The notes beneath the pieces are model-generated. The model was not told the origin of the DNA and made no database searches. It saw only the letters and a program-made list of their open reading frames with translations. Positions 53,632-62,820 of a stretch of 64,000 nt of DNA are shown here, piece after piece. The stretch spans positions 372,001 through 436,000 of the forward strand of contig NC_013061.1 of NCBI RefSeq assembly GCF_000023825.1, written 5' to 3'. The translations under genes and the position numbers were made by a program. This DNA is from Pedobacter heparinus DSM 2366 (GTDB lineage: Bacteria; Bacteroidota; Bacteroidia; Sphingobacteriales; Sphingobacteriaceae). Each line of letters opens with the position of its first letter. The stretch's first letter is position 1.

Positions 53632-54822
53632 ATGCTTCAGAATACTTATAAAATAGTTGGCGGAAAGATCATTACGCCTTATCGCATCATTGATCAGGGA
53701 ACACTGTTAATTACAGGAGATAAAATTGCACAGATCAGCGAAGGGGATATCCATGCCCCCGGTGCTATTGAAATTGATGCCCGGGGGAACTATGTTTCCC
53801 CGGGTTTTATAGACATCCATATCCATGGGGGTGGCGGTCATGATTTTATGGATGGCAACGAAACGGCTTTTCTTAAAATTGCTGAAACGCATGCCAGGTT
53901 TGGTACAACGGCCATGGTACCTACCACGCTGACCAGCACCCGTGAAGAGCTGCTGAATACGCTGGATATTTATAAAGAGGCAGATAAAAAGAATACCATG
54001 GGTGCAAAATTTATCGGTATGCACCTGGAAGGGCCTTATTTCTCGCCAGATCAGCGCGGTGCCCAGGATCCGCGTTTTATCCGTAACCCTGACCCGAAAG
54101 AGTATGAAGCCATTATAGCCCATTCTGATGTCATTAAACGCTGGAGTGCTGCCCCTGAATTACCAGGGGCCATTCCATTTGGCAGGTACCTGAAAAGTAA
54201 GGGCATTATTGCTGCAATTGCACATACCGATGCCATTTATGAGGAAACACTGGAAGCCTTTGAAAACGGTTACACCCTGGCCACCCATCTTTATTCCTGC
54301 ATGTCGGGCGTAACCCGCCGTAATGCTTACCGCTATGCGGGTGTGATAGAAAGCGCTTACCTGATTGATGAGATGGATGTAGAGATCATTGCAGATGGCA
54401 TACACCTGCCTGCAGCCCTGCTGCAACTGGTGTATAAAATAAAAGGCACAGTAAAAACGGCATTGATTACAGATGCCATGCGGGGTGCCGGGATGCCGCC
54501 TGGCGACAGCATATTGGGCAACATTGCTACCGGTATGAAGGTAATTGTGGAAGATGGGGTAGCCAAACTGCCCGACCGCAGTGCTTTTGCCGGAAGTGTG
54601 GCCACTACAGACAGACTGGTACGTAACATGGTCCAAATGGCACACGTACCCTTAACTGAAGCTATAAAAATGATCAGCACTACGCCTGCGCGCATCATGG
54701 GTATTCAGGACAGCACAGGATCACTGATTGAGGGCAAACAGGCTGATGTGGTCATTTTTGATGAGAACATCGATATCCGGATGACCATGGTAAATGGCCA
54801 TATAGTGTATACAAAGCCTTAA
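53632..54822 (+). CDS. nagA: N-acetylglucosamine-6-phosphate deacetylase
   Basis: 396 residues, cytoplasmic. Metal-binding HxH in GFIDIHIHGGGGHDFMD, Glu in MHLEGPYFSP, His in AIAHTDA and ATHLYSCM, and the catalytic Asp in LITDAMRGAG are all present at normal spacing. It removes acetyl from GlcNAc-6-phosphate (or a close relative) so that it can enter glycolysis through NagB. It is the last gene of cluster B, 22 bases after the HiPIP gene, and is the best hint in the window that the substrate contains an N-acetylated amino sugar. Confidence 0.92.
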   Translation: MLQNTYKIVGGKIITPYRIIDQGTLLITGDKIAQISEGDIHAPGAIEIDARGNYVSPGFIDIHIHGGGGHDFMDGNETAFLKIAETHARFGTTAMVPTTLTSTREELLNTLDIYKEADKKNTMGAKFIGMHLEGPYFSPDQRGAQDPRFIRNPDPKEYEAIIAHSDVIKRWSAAPELPGAIPFGRYLKSKGIIAAIAHTDAIYEETLEAFENGYTLATHLYSCMSGVTRRNAYRYAGVIESAYLIDEMDVEIIADGIHLPAALLQLVYKIKGTVKTALITDAMRGAGMPPGDSILGNIATGMKVIVEDGVAKLPDRSAFAGSVATTDRLVRNMVQMAHVPLTEAIKMISTTPARIMGIQDSTGSLIEGKQADVVIFDENIDIRMTMVNGHIVYTKP

Positions 54823-54832
54823 GATAAGAGCA

Positions 54833-55387
54833 TCAGAAAGGGCTTTTAAAATCCTTAAAAGCAGAAAGGAGGAGGTCTTTATCAGACAAGAGCAGGTCCT
54901 GTTCAGGAATGCTGGCATTCCAGTTGATGTTCAGGTCAGGATCGTTCCACATCACCCCGATTTCTGAGGCCTTATCATAGTAATTGCTTACTTTGTAAGT
55001 AAAAATGGTCTGGTCTTCCAGCGTTAAAAAACCATGCAGAAATCCGGGGGGTACCCAAAGCTGTTTGTGGTTTTCGCTGCTCAGCTCAACACCAAAATGC
55101 TGACCATAAGTAGGGGATGCTTTTCTGATGTCGACTGCAATATCCCATACCGCACCCTGCAGTACACGGACCAGCTTTCCCTGCTCAAAGGGTGGACTTT
55201 GTGCGTGCATTCCGCGCAGTGCCCCTTTTTGTGAGAAGGACTGGTTGTCCTGCACAAAATTAGCACTGATGCCGGCCTCAGCAAATAGCTTTGCATTATA
55301 GCTTTCGTAAAAATAACCACGGTTGTCTTTCCATACCTTAGGCTCAATTACTAAAAGGCCGGCCAATGGTGTTTGTGTAATTTGCAT
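54833..55387 (-). CDS. rfbC: dTDP-4-dehydrorhamnose 3,5-epimerase
   Basis: 184 residues from the ATG at 55387 (MQITQTPLAGL); the frame is open further upstream but overlaps the DUF4286 gene. It has the RmlC cupin with catalytic His in GALRGMHAQ, then QGKLVRVLQGAVWDIAVDIR and the VPPGFLHGF segment. It makes dTDP-4-keto-rhamnose for cell-surface polysaccharide. The other rfb genes are not in the window. It lies 8 bases downstream of the DUF4286 gene and converges on nagA with 10 bases between the stops. Confidence 0.9.
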   Translation of the reverse strand: MQITQTPLAGLLVIEPKVWKDNRGYFYESYNAKLFAEAGISANFVQDNQSFSQKGALRGMHAQSPPFEQGKLVRVLQGAVWDIAVDIRKASPTYGQHFGVELSSENHKQLWVPPGFLHGFLTLEDQTIFTYKVSNYYDKASEIGVMWNDPDLNINWNASIPEQDLLLSDKDLLLSAFKDFKSPF

Positions 55388-55395
55388 AAAATTGA

Positions 55396-55698
55396 TTAAT
55401 CGATATATTCCATTAAAGTGCGGAAGGCAACAAACTGATTTTCGAAATGTTTGTTCACATCGGCCTGCAAGGCAGGGGCAAACTTTTCCTGATAATCCAG
55501 GTAATCGGCCATCTGGGCTGCAACGTACTGGGCACAATAAGTTACCCCTTCATTTGGGGAGTCCAATACCCTGAGCAAACGGTGTGAAACAAATTTTCCG
55601 GTGCCCATTACCTGTGGTATATGTACTTCTTCCATCCATTTCAGCCAGCGTTCGGCCGCGGCATCTTCAACTATTGTAGTTACGTTGTATAAAAACAT
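55396..55698 (-). CDS. DUF4286 family protein
   Basis: 100 residues, cytoplasmic, about normal length for the family. Signature MFLYNVTTIVEDAAAERWLK, then WMEEVHIPQVMGTGKF. The predicted fold is a ferredoxin-like dimeric alpha/beta barrel; the function is unknown. It sits between the TPR-protein gene and rfbC with gaps of 15 and 8 bases, so the three genes are one operon. Confidence 0.85.
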   Translation of the reverse strand: MFLYNVTTIVEDAAAERWLKWMEEVHIPQVMGTGKFVSHRLLRVLDSPNEGVTYCAQYVAAQMADYLDYQEKFAPALQADVNKHFENQFVAFRTLMEYID

Positions 55699-55713
55699 GC
55701 TGCAAAGATAATA

Positions 55714-57522
55714 TTATGTACCCACATTGTCTCCCCTAAGTTTTCTGAAACGTTTGCGTGCTTCAGCAGTATACATACTGCCGGGGTAGTCATTGATCAG
55801 TTTCTGATACAGATTTTTGGCCTGTTCATTGTCCTTCCCGCTTTTCTCATACAGATCGGCCAGGGTAAACAGGGCATCATCTGCCCAGATACTGCTATCC
55901 TTTAAATCTATAATGGCCTTCAGGGCCGCAACAGCCTTATCTGTTTCATTGCTTTTGATATAGATTTTTGATTTGGCCATTAAAATATCATCGGTGAGGC
56001 TGTTGTTTGGAAAGGCGATGTTGATGCTGTCCAGTTTGGCGATTGCTTTCATGGGCAGGTTCCTGAACTGCAGCATTTCGGCATCGGCATACATTTTAAG
56101 TGCATTGCTGTCTGTCGGAGTTTGCAGGTTATCAGCTATCAGCAGGCTCAGGTTCAGTGCATCATTGGAAATCAGTTGCGAGGTAGAGGCTTTGAGCACA
56201 TCGGACTGCGACTTGGCGTAGGCAAAATTGCCCTGATAAAAGGATAAGCGGGCAGAGCGGTACCGGGCTTCGTTGCCAATTTCCTGGTTATCGAACTGTT
56301 TAGCTACCTGTTCATAGATCAGGAAGGCTTCCCAGGGCTGCTGAGTAAGGATATAAATGTCGCCCAGATCTAATTTAGCCTGACCTGCCTCGGTGGCCGG
56401 AATGCCAGGCGTTTTGAGTAGTTCTTCCAGTGCATTTTCAGCTTTGGGCAGGTCGTCCAGGTAATAGGCCTGCAGGTTTGCCCATTTCTTCAGGGCAAAG
56501 ATCGTCTGCCTGCTCTTGCCATATTCGTCGATAATGGCCTGGTATGCTGCGGCCAGCTCGGTAATTGCTTTTTTATCAAAATGCCCGGCGATAACCAACT
56601 GATATTTGGCATTGATCATTTCCACTTTTGCAGGCAGGTACCAGGGGCTTTCCTTACCTTTGCTGAGGATGTATTCGTAAGCCTCAATGGCTGTTGGATA
56701 AGCTTTATTGTCTATAAAGGTACCGGCTGCATTAAATAAAGTTCCGCCGTCATCTCTTGTGCGTTTATCCTGTGCCATAAGCTGTCGCAGTGCCATTTCA
56801 TATTCCTGCTGCTGCAGGTATTGCCAGATGAGCAATTTGGTATATACCTCTGTCTGCGGCTCTTTTTGTATCTTTTTGAGCAGGGCCGACTGCAGCAGCT
56901 GGTAATCGCTGTTGTCTTCAAATACTGTTGCCAAAACACTTTCGGCCTGTGGCAGCAGCTGTGGCATTTGTGGCAGTGCATTCAGGTATTCCTGCACCAG
57001 CATATGCTTGTCCTTTTTATAACGGTAAATGCTCAATAGTTCGTAAGTAAAAGGCTGCTCGTTGTTCAGTATTTTCCGGCCCTGTAAAAAAGCAGAAATG
57101 GCCAGGTCGTAGGCCTGGAAACTGTAAAAATGATTGGCAATTTCCCTGATCTTAAATTCGTCGGCAGGAAGGTTGGCAATCACCTGCATATATAACTTAT
57201 TGGCAGCGTCGGTCTGGCCTTTGTCCTGATAAATACGTGCAAGTGCAATACCGTACTGCAGGTTTTTAGGATTTTGCCTGATCAGTTTCTTAACTGTTTT
57301 TTCTGCATCGTCAAAGCGTTTAAGTTTTAACAGTGAATTGAAATAAAGTTCAAAATAGGCATCGCTTCTGGTATTATTGAAGAGCTTTTCCAATAGGACA
57401 ACAGCTTGCTGATACTGGCCCTGCTGGTAATACTGATAGGCCAGTGCATCGTCTACATTGTCCTGCGCCAGGCAAAACAAGTGTGCAAAACACAGCAAAA
57501 CAATTACAGCTACTTTTTTCAT
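55714..57522 (-). CDS. Secreted TPR-repeat protein
   Basis: 602 residues with a signal peptide (to about CLAQ). Repeated TPR helices run through the whole protein, for example AYQYYQQGQYQQAVVLLEKL, LQYGIALARIYQDKGQTDAA, AIEAYEYILSKG, and the last (LADLYEKSGKDNEQAKNLYQ). The end, DYPGSMYTAEARKRFRKL, resembles the YbgF/BamD-like outer-membrane TPR pattern. It is probably a periplasmic scaffold, possibly gliding- or envelope-related. First gene of the minus-strand operon. Confidence 0.85.
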   Translation of the reverse strand: MKKVAVIVLLCFAHLFCLAQDNVDDALAYQYYQQGQYQQAVVLLEKLFNNTRSDAYFELYFNSLLKLKRFDDAEKTVKKLIRQNPKNLQYGIALARIYQDKGQTDAANKLYMQVIANLPADEFKIREIANHFYSFQAYDLAISAFLQGRKILNNEQPFTYELLSIYRYKKDKHMLVQEYLNALPQMPQLLPQAESVLATVFEDNSDYQLLQSALLKKIQKEPQTEVYTKLLIWQYLQQQEYEMALRQLMAQDKRTRDDGGTLFNAAGTFIDNKAYPTAIEAYEYILSKGKESPWYLPAKVEMINAKYQLVIAGHFDKKAITELAAAYQAIIDEYGKSRQTIFALKKWANLQAYYLDDLPKAENALEELLKTPGIPATEAGQAKLDLGDIYILTQQPWEAFLIYEQVAKQFDNQEIGNEARYRSARLSFYQGNFAYAKSQSDVLKASTSQLISNDALNLSLLIADNLQTPTDSNALKMYADAEMLQFRNLPMKAIAKLDSINIAFPNNSLTDDILMAKSKIYIKSNETDKAVAALKAIIDLKDSSIWADDALFTLADLYEKSGKDNEQAKNLYQKLINDYPGSMYTAEARKRFRKLRGDNVGT

Positions 57523-57586
57523 TCTGTGAACTAAGATCGGGAATTTGGCTAATAAAATAGTAAATTCATTTTCTAATTCGTTCGCT

Positions 57587-59092
57587 ATGCCAACAATAGA
57601 TGGATTATTCGATCTTGAATCGCTTGAAAAGAAAGTTTTGGAGTTAAATTCAAAGTCCGATGTTTTACTTACGCGGGTACTGTCGCATTATGTGCAGGGT
57701 ATAGAGTTGTTGTTCCCTGAAATGCATTGTACCATCATGCAGGTGAAAAACGGCAGGCTGTATAGCTGGGTTGCTTCTTCTTTACCTAAAGATTATGCTG
57801 AAGAAATTGAAGGAGGCCAGATTGCAGATAATGTGGGTTCCTGTGGCACAGCGGCTTTTTTAAAGCAAACGGTAATTGTAGCAGATATTGGTAAGGACCC
57901 GAGGTGGGAGGGCTACAGGGAAATTGCATTGGCTTCCAATCTGCTGGCCTGCTGGTCCAGGCCAATTGTGAATTCGGTGGGTGAAGTTATGGCTACATTT
58001 GCCATTTATTACAACGAGGTTAAAGTGCCAACTGAAGATGAGTTAAATATCATTGAACGGGCCAGTTCCCTGTTGCAGATAATTCTGGAGAGCAGGCAAT
58101 ACGCTGAAGCCTTGAAATCGAGCAATGAGCTGTATGATTATGTGAACAAGGCTACTAATGATGCCATATACGACTGGGATATCATTACCAACAACCTGGA
58201 GTGGGGAGGCGCTTTTTTCAGGATATTCGGCTACCTGCCTGATGGCGAAAAGTTTCCCATTCAAAGGTGGATTGAAATGATCCATCAGAGTGATATTGAT
58301 CCGGTTACCAAAAGTTTGCGTGAGGCTTTAAGGGAGGTCACTACAACCCACTGGACGGCGCAGTACCGGTTTAAGCGGGGTGATGGGAGCTATGCATTTA
58401 TAGAAGAAAACGGATACATTTTAAGGAATAATGATGGTGAGGCCATTAGAATGATTGGTGTTTTACGTGATATTACGCAGCGCACACAGCACGAACTGGA
58501 AATAAAAGAACATCTGGAACGTTACAATGCGGTGTCTAAGGCAACCAGCGATGCGATATGGGACTACGATTTGCTGAGCCAAAAAGTGATCTGGAACAAT
58601 GGGGTCAAAGAAATTTTTGGCTATGAGCAGGTAGAAGAGGTTTACCAGTGGTGGTACGATCATGTGCACCCGGATGATGTATTGGAGATTACGGCTCTTG
58701 TAGATGCCTGTAAAAGTGAGAAGCGCTCGCGCTGGACTGCCGAATATCGCTTTAAGTGCAGTGACGGCAATTATAAGTTTGTGCTGGACAGGGGATTCTT
58801 GTTGTTCGACGACAATGGTGAGGCTGTAAGGATGATTGGGGCCATGCAGGACATTACCGAGCGCATTAATTATATCCATACCATTGAAACCCAGAACCAC
58901 AGGCTTCGTGATATTGCATGGGCACAAACGCACCTGGTTAGGGCACCCCTGGCACGTATTATGGGCTTGGTGCAATTGCTTAGGGAACCTGGAGGTTATG
59001 TTACCGATGAGGATCAGCTGCTCAGTTACCTTCATGATTCAGCAACTGAACTTGATAAAGTGATCAAAGGGATCATTGAGAGAAGTGTTTAA
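57587..59092 (+). CDS. GAF-PAS-PAS sensor protein with a histidine-kinase dimerisation segment but no ATPase domain
   Basis: 501 residues from the ATG at 57587; the frame opens at a TTG (57545). GAF domain about 20-170 (NVGSCGTAAFLKQTVIVADI). Two PAS domains with PAC motifs at about 185-300 and 315-430 (YRFKRGDGSYAFIEENGYIL; MIGVLRDITQR; YRFKCSDGNYKFV). The C-terminus has a dimerisation/phosphoacceptor helix pair, DIAWAQTHLVRAPLARIMGL, with the His, ending at IIERSV. No HATPase motifs (N, G1, G2) follow, so it cannot phosphorylate itself and may need a partner kinase or act as a decoy. Confidence 0.85.
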   Translation: MPTIDGLFDLESLEKKVLELNSKSDVLLTRVLSHYVQGIELLFPEMHCTIMQVKNGRLYSWVASSLPKDYAEEIEGGQIADNVGSCGTAAFLKQTVIVADIGKDPRWEGYREIALASNLLACWSRPIVNSVGEVMATFAIYYNEVKVPTEDELNIIERASSLLQIILESRQYAEALKSSNELYDYVNKATNDAIYDWDIITNNLEWGGAFFRIFGYLPDGEKFPIQRWIEMIHQSDIDPVTKSLREALREVTTTHWTAQYRFKRGDGSYAFIEENGYILRNNDGEAIRMIGVLRDITQRTQHELEIKEHLERYNAVSKATSDAIWDYDLLSQKVIWNNGVKEIFGYEQVEEVYQWWYDHVHPDDVLEITALVDACKSEKRSRWTAEYRFKCSDGNYKFVLDRGFLLFDDNGEAVRMIGAMQDITERINYIHTIETQNHRLRDIAWAQTHLVRAPLARIMGLVQLLREPGGYVTDEDQLLSYLHDSATELDKVIKGIIERSV

Positions 59093-59214
59093 GATGTTTT
59101 CCAGGAAATAGCCACCCTAATTGAAACAACACATACCTTCGGTTATTTTGCGTAACATTAAGGCTTTAAAGTAACAATATTGGTGTATTGCCTGCATACA
59201 AAGCCGGTGTTGCG

Positions 59215-59222
59215 TAGATTTG
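59215..59222 (+). promoter_or_regulatory. Bacteroidota -7 promoter element (TAGATTTG)
   Basis: TAGATTTG fits TAnnTTTG exactly, 16 bases before the ATG at 59239. The best -33 candidate (ATTG at 59187-59190) is 24 bases away, longer than usual. It is the likely promoter of the peptidase-like/two-component operon. Confidence 0.5.
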
Positions 59223-59238
59223 CGGGCTAGTAACTGTT

Positions 59239-61137
59239 ATGATTGGACTAAAAAGATGTTTTTTCCTGGTACTGATGGTTCTTGCTGCTGGCTGTCGGCA
59301 GAAGGAAGTGTTGAGGACCATACCTGTTGATGATTTCTTTAAATCGCAGGATAAAATAGGCTACAGGCTATCGCCAGATGGGAAAAATCTTTCTTACCTT
59401 AAATTACAGGGGCAGGACCAGAACATTTATATTGAGGATATTGAAACTGGAAGAGGCAAAAATATTACCCGGTTAAAGGATAAAAAAATCGTTTTTTACT
59501 TTTGGGTAAGCAACCATGAACTGATCTATTATAAAGAGGTAGATGCAGCGAGCCGGCAATCGGATGTGTTTATTATTGACAAGGAAGGGAAAAATGAACG
59601 CCAGCTGGTAAACAATGAAAAGAGCAGGTTAAAGGTGATTGAAGATCAGCTGATCGACGATAAATACCTGTTGGTATCTTCTAATAAAAGGGATTCGACT
59701 GTTTTTGATGTTTACCGTTTAAACGTGCGGAACGGACAGATGGAAATGGCCGCTAAAAACCCGGGAAATATCATCGACTGGAGAACAGATGCCGAAGGGA
59801 AGCTTCGGCTTGCCATAAGCAGTGATGGGGTAAATTCTACGATCCTGTACCGGGCAAATGAAAACCAGCAATTTAAAAAAGTACTGACCAGCAATTTCAA
59901 GGACACGTTCTACCCTGTTGCTTTTAGTCATGAAAGACCCAATGTAATTTATGCCATATCGGATGTAAACCGCGACAAGACTGCCCTGGTTGAAGTGGAT
60001 TGCAACACCGGCAAAGAAATAAAGAATATTTTTTGTAACGATAGCCTGAACATTACTGATGCCCAGTATTCAAAGAAAAACCAGCGGATTTCTTTCGTGG
60101 TGTATGAAACCTGGAAAAAAGAAAAGCATTACCTGGATGACTCCGTAAGGCAGGTTTACAGCAATCTCGACAAGCTTTTGCCAAAAACAGAGACCCGGAT
60201 ATTTGACAAGGACAAGGCAGAAACGGTATTCATACTGAGGACATTTACGGACAGGAACCCAGGTTCTTATTACCTGTATTTTGCCACTACGGGTAAATTG
60301 CGAAAACTGAGTGATTTTAATGCCTCGATTCATGAAAGCGAACTTTGTGAAATGAAACCAGTGGTTTATACCTCAAGAGATGGCCTGAAAATTCATGGAT
60401 ACCTAACCCTGCCCCTGAATGTAAAAGCGGAGAACCTGCCCGTGGTAGTGTTGCCGCATGATGGGCCGGGACAAAGAAATTTATGGGGCTACAATCCTGA
60501 AGTACAATTTCTGGCAAACAGGGGCTATGCGGTATTCCAGATCAATTACAGAGGCTCATCAGGTTATGGTAAAACCTTTGTGGCTGCTGGTTTTAAAGAA
60601 TGGGGTGGCAAAATTCAGGATGATATCTACGATGGGGTAAAATGGCTGATCGACCGTAAAATTGCTGATCCTAAGCGTGTTGGTATATACGGTACCGGCT
60701 TTGGTGGTTATATAGCATTAAATGGCCTGTATTTAAATAAAGGTACTTATAGCTGTGCCGCATCAAATTCAGGCGTGATTAACCTGTTCACCTATTTGAA
60801 ATCGATCCCCCCGTATCAAAAGCCAAATTTGCAGATGTATTATGAAATTATCGGTAATCCTTTAACAGATATTGACAAGATACGTAAGGTATCGCCCCTG
60901 TTTCAGGTAGATAAGATCAACGCACCTGTATTGCTGGCCGAGAACATTAAAGATCCGAACAACAATTCCGGCGAGGCCATACAATTTGTGAAAAACCTTA
61001 AAAAACGCAATGTCAGTGTTACTTATCTGGAAAATGACGGCGATATAAATATCTATTACGCCAGGAATCCGGAAGGAAGACGTAAATTTTATGATGCCCT
61101 TGAAGAATTTTTAGAAGTTAACCTGAAAAGGAAGTAA
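59239..61137 (+). CDS. S9-family peptidase-like lipoprotein, catalytic residues lost
   Basis: 632 residues with lipobox LAAGC. The N-terminal part (about 40-350) is a beta-propeller-like domain (IGYRLSPDGKNLSYLK). The C-terminal part (about 370-632) has the prolyl-oligopeptidase alpha/beta-hydrolase fold (VVVLPHDGPGQR; FQINYRGSSGYGK; DDIYDGVKWLIDRKIADPKR). The nucleophile motif that should read GGSYGGY is GTGFGGY, so Ser is Gly. The expected His near the end (EGH) is DGD in YLENDGDINIYY. It is therefore a pseudopeptidase. It is followed after 11 bases by a sensor kinase gene, so it may act as a periplasmic input protein for that kinase. Confidence 0.87.
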   Translation: MIGLKRCFFLVLMVLAAGCRQKEVLRTIPVDDFFKSQDKIGYRLSPDGKNLSYLKLQGQDQNIYIEDIETGRGKNITRLKDKKIVFYFWVSNHELIYYKEVDAASRQSDVFIIDKEGKNERQLVNNEKSRLKVIEDQLIDDKYLLVSSNKRDSTVFDVYRLNVRNGQMEMAAKNPGNIIDWRTDAEGKLRLAISSDGVNSTILYRANENQQFKKVLTSNFKDTFYPVAFSHERPNVIYAISDVNRDKTALVEVDCNTGKEIKNIFCNDSLNITDAQYSKKNQRISFVVYETWKKEKHYLDDSVRQVYSNLDKLLPKTETRIFDKDKAETVFILRTFTDRNPGSYYLYFATTGKLRKLSDFNASIHESELCEMKPVVYTSRDGLKIHGYLTLPLNVKAENLPVVVLPHDGPGQRNLWGYNPEVQFLANRGYAVFQINYRGSSGYGKTFVAAGFKEWGGKIQDDIYDGVKWLIDRKIADPKRVGIYGTGFGGYIALNGLYLNKGTYSCAASNSGVINLFTYLKSIPPYQKPNLQMYYEIIGNPLTDIDKIRKVSPLFQVDKINAPVLLAENIKDPNNNSGEAIQFVKNLKKRNVSVTYLENDGDINIYYARNPEGRRKFYDALEEFLEVNLKRK

Positions 61138-61148
61138 ATTCACGTTTA

Positions 61149-62816
61149 ATGGCTTCAGAGAAAAAAGACGGTTACCGTAAGAATTTTTCATTGATACTCA
61201 CCTTCATCGTGCTGATGTCTGTCCTGTTCCTGCTTTCGCTGGGCCTGGCCTATAGGTTCAGTACAAAATACATTGAGAATGAGTTTGTATCGGAGAAGGT
61301 AAACGTGCTTGAAGAGAGTATCAAGGCGTATAACGACTTTTTTCAAAAGAAACTACCGGAAGTGTCTTATTATAATGGCTACCTGGATTCTGCAACGGCA
61401 GCCAGTTTTGTGGATACCGTTTTGCTGGAATATCCTTTTGTTTCGAAAGTTGTTTTTTATGATTCGGAAGTGAGCAATGCGCCGGTCAGCGATGGCTTAA
61501 ATATTGGTAGATTCTCTTTCGGCCCTAAAAACATTTACCAGTTTGGCAGCCTGGTGCCCCTGGATTCAGTACAGTTGTTCTCGAGGAACAATACCCGTAA
61601 TTTTATTGTTGGGGACGATTTCAATACCCTGGGTTTAAAGCTGGTGTCTTATATAGAAGGCCTGGATACTACCCGTGTACCAGGGCAGGATGAGCTGTTC
61701 AGCAATTTCAGTATTGTCAGGTCCAACAAGATCACCTACCTGAACATCCCCCGGATGGAGGACTTGAAAGTGTATAAGAAAATGATGCGCAGCCGCCTTG
61801 CAGCGAATCCTGTTTATCAGCAGGATATGCTGTCGTTCCAGCTGGATCCTTATAAAATAAAGATCAAAAATACCCGCCCGCTTTTATATCAGTACATTAA
61901 AATAGAGCCGCTTACTTACGACCCTTTGGATACAACCGAAGTATACCTGAGCACGGAGATCACTTTACCGGGCCCGTTTTCTGATTATAAACTATATTTT
62001 ATTTCTTCAAAGTCTTTTATTGAAAAGGAAGTGTTTAGTTATTTTCTTCCTATTGCAGTGGCAATCCTGTTGTTTTACAGTATTGTGGTATTGGTAGCCT
62101 TTTTAATTTACCGCAACCTGAACATTAACCAGAAGATGTTTAAACTGCAATATGATTTTGTAAACAACCTTACACATGAGTTTAAGACACCGGTTAGCGT
62201 GATAAAGATTGCAGGGAACAACATTAAAAGTGCTGCGGCGCTGACAGACAGGGAACTGAAGATGTATGGAAAAATACTGGATGAAGAGGCCGACAAGCTA
62301 AATGGACTGATGAATAAGCTGCTTGCCTTTACACAGATAGAAAATAAGGCGATTGCCCTGAACAGGGATGAGATCAAGATGCTGGACTTTTTGGAAAGTA
62401 CTGTTGAATCACATCGGTTAAAACACCCTGATTTCGACTTCAGTTATGAGGTTTCAGGGTTTACTACTTTTGTGACCGATCCGGTACTGCTGGGCAGTTT
62501 GTTTGATAACCTTGCTGAAAATGCCTATAAATATTCGCCCGCAGAACGTAAAAAACTACACATCAGTGCCAGGCTGATTAAAGGGAAAGTGGTGTTTAGG
62601 TTTACAGACCAGGGCATTGGTATACCTGCATCAGAAATTAATAATATATTTAAGAAGTTTTTCCGGATACAAAATCAGTACAACCAGAATGGGAGCGTTG
62701 GCTTGGGGCTGGCTTTTTGTAAGGAACTGGTTAATTTTATGAAGGGTGAAATTACAGTGAGAAGTAAGGTGAACAAAGGAACAGAATTTAAGATTGTACT
62801 ACCATATAATGATTAA
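61149..62816 (+). CDS. Sensor histidine kinase
   Basis: 555 residues. Transmembrane helices at about 14-34 and 293-318 bracket a large periplasmic sensor region of about 260 residues that I do not recognise. The HisKA domain carries the phosphoacceptor His in NNLTHEFKTPVSV. The HATPase domain has the N box (FDNLAENAYKYSP), G1 (FTDQGIGIPASEI), F box (FKKFFRI) and G2 (GSVGLGLAFCKEL), all intact. It is coupled to the response regulator gene and preceded by the pseudopeptidase lipoprotein gene. Confidence 0.93.
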   Translation: MASEKKDGYRKNFSLILTFIVLMSVLFLLSLGLAYRFSTKYIENEFVSEKVNVLEESIKAYNDFFQKKLPEVSYYNGYLDSATAASFVDTVLLEYPFVSKVVFYDSEVSNAPVSDGLNIGRFSFGPKNIYQFGSLVPLDSVQLFSRNNTRNFIVGDDFNTLGLKLVSYIEGLDTTRVPGQDELFSNFSIVRSNKITYLNIPRMEDLKVYKKMMRSRLAANPVYQQDMLSFQLDPYKIKIKNTRPLLYQYIKIEPLTYDPLDTTEVYLSTEITLPGPFSDYKLYFISSKSFIEKEVFSYFLPIAVAILLFYSIVVLVAFLIYRNLNINQKMFKLQYDFVNNLTHEFKTPVSVIKIAGNNIKSAAALTDRELKMYGKILDEEADKLNGLMNKLLAFTQIENKAIALNRDEIKMLDFLESTVESHRLKHPDFDFSYEVSGFTTFVTDPVLLGSLFDNLAENAYKYSPAERKKLHISARLIKGKVVFRFTDQGIGIPASEINNIFKKFFRIQNQYNQNGSVGLGLAFCKELVNFMKGEITVRSKVNKGTEFKIVLPYND

Positions 62817-62820
62817 TACT

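Noticed and set aside
54617-54628. TGGTACGTAACA, close to the regulatory palindrome
   Set aside because: It is inside nagA (codons for LVRN) with no gene start nearby and loses the outer GG/CC of one half; taken as coincidence.
54842-54862. GCTTTTAA/TTAAAAGC inverted repeat at the convergence of nagA and rfbC
   Set aside because: Lies inside the rfbC 3' coding end, is AT-rich with no T-run beyond it, so it is not a convincing terminator.
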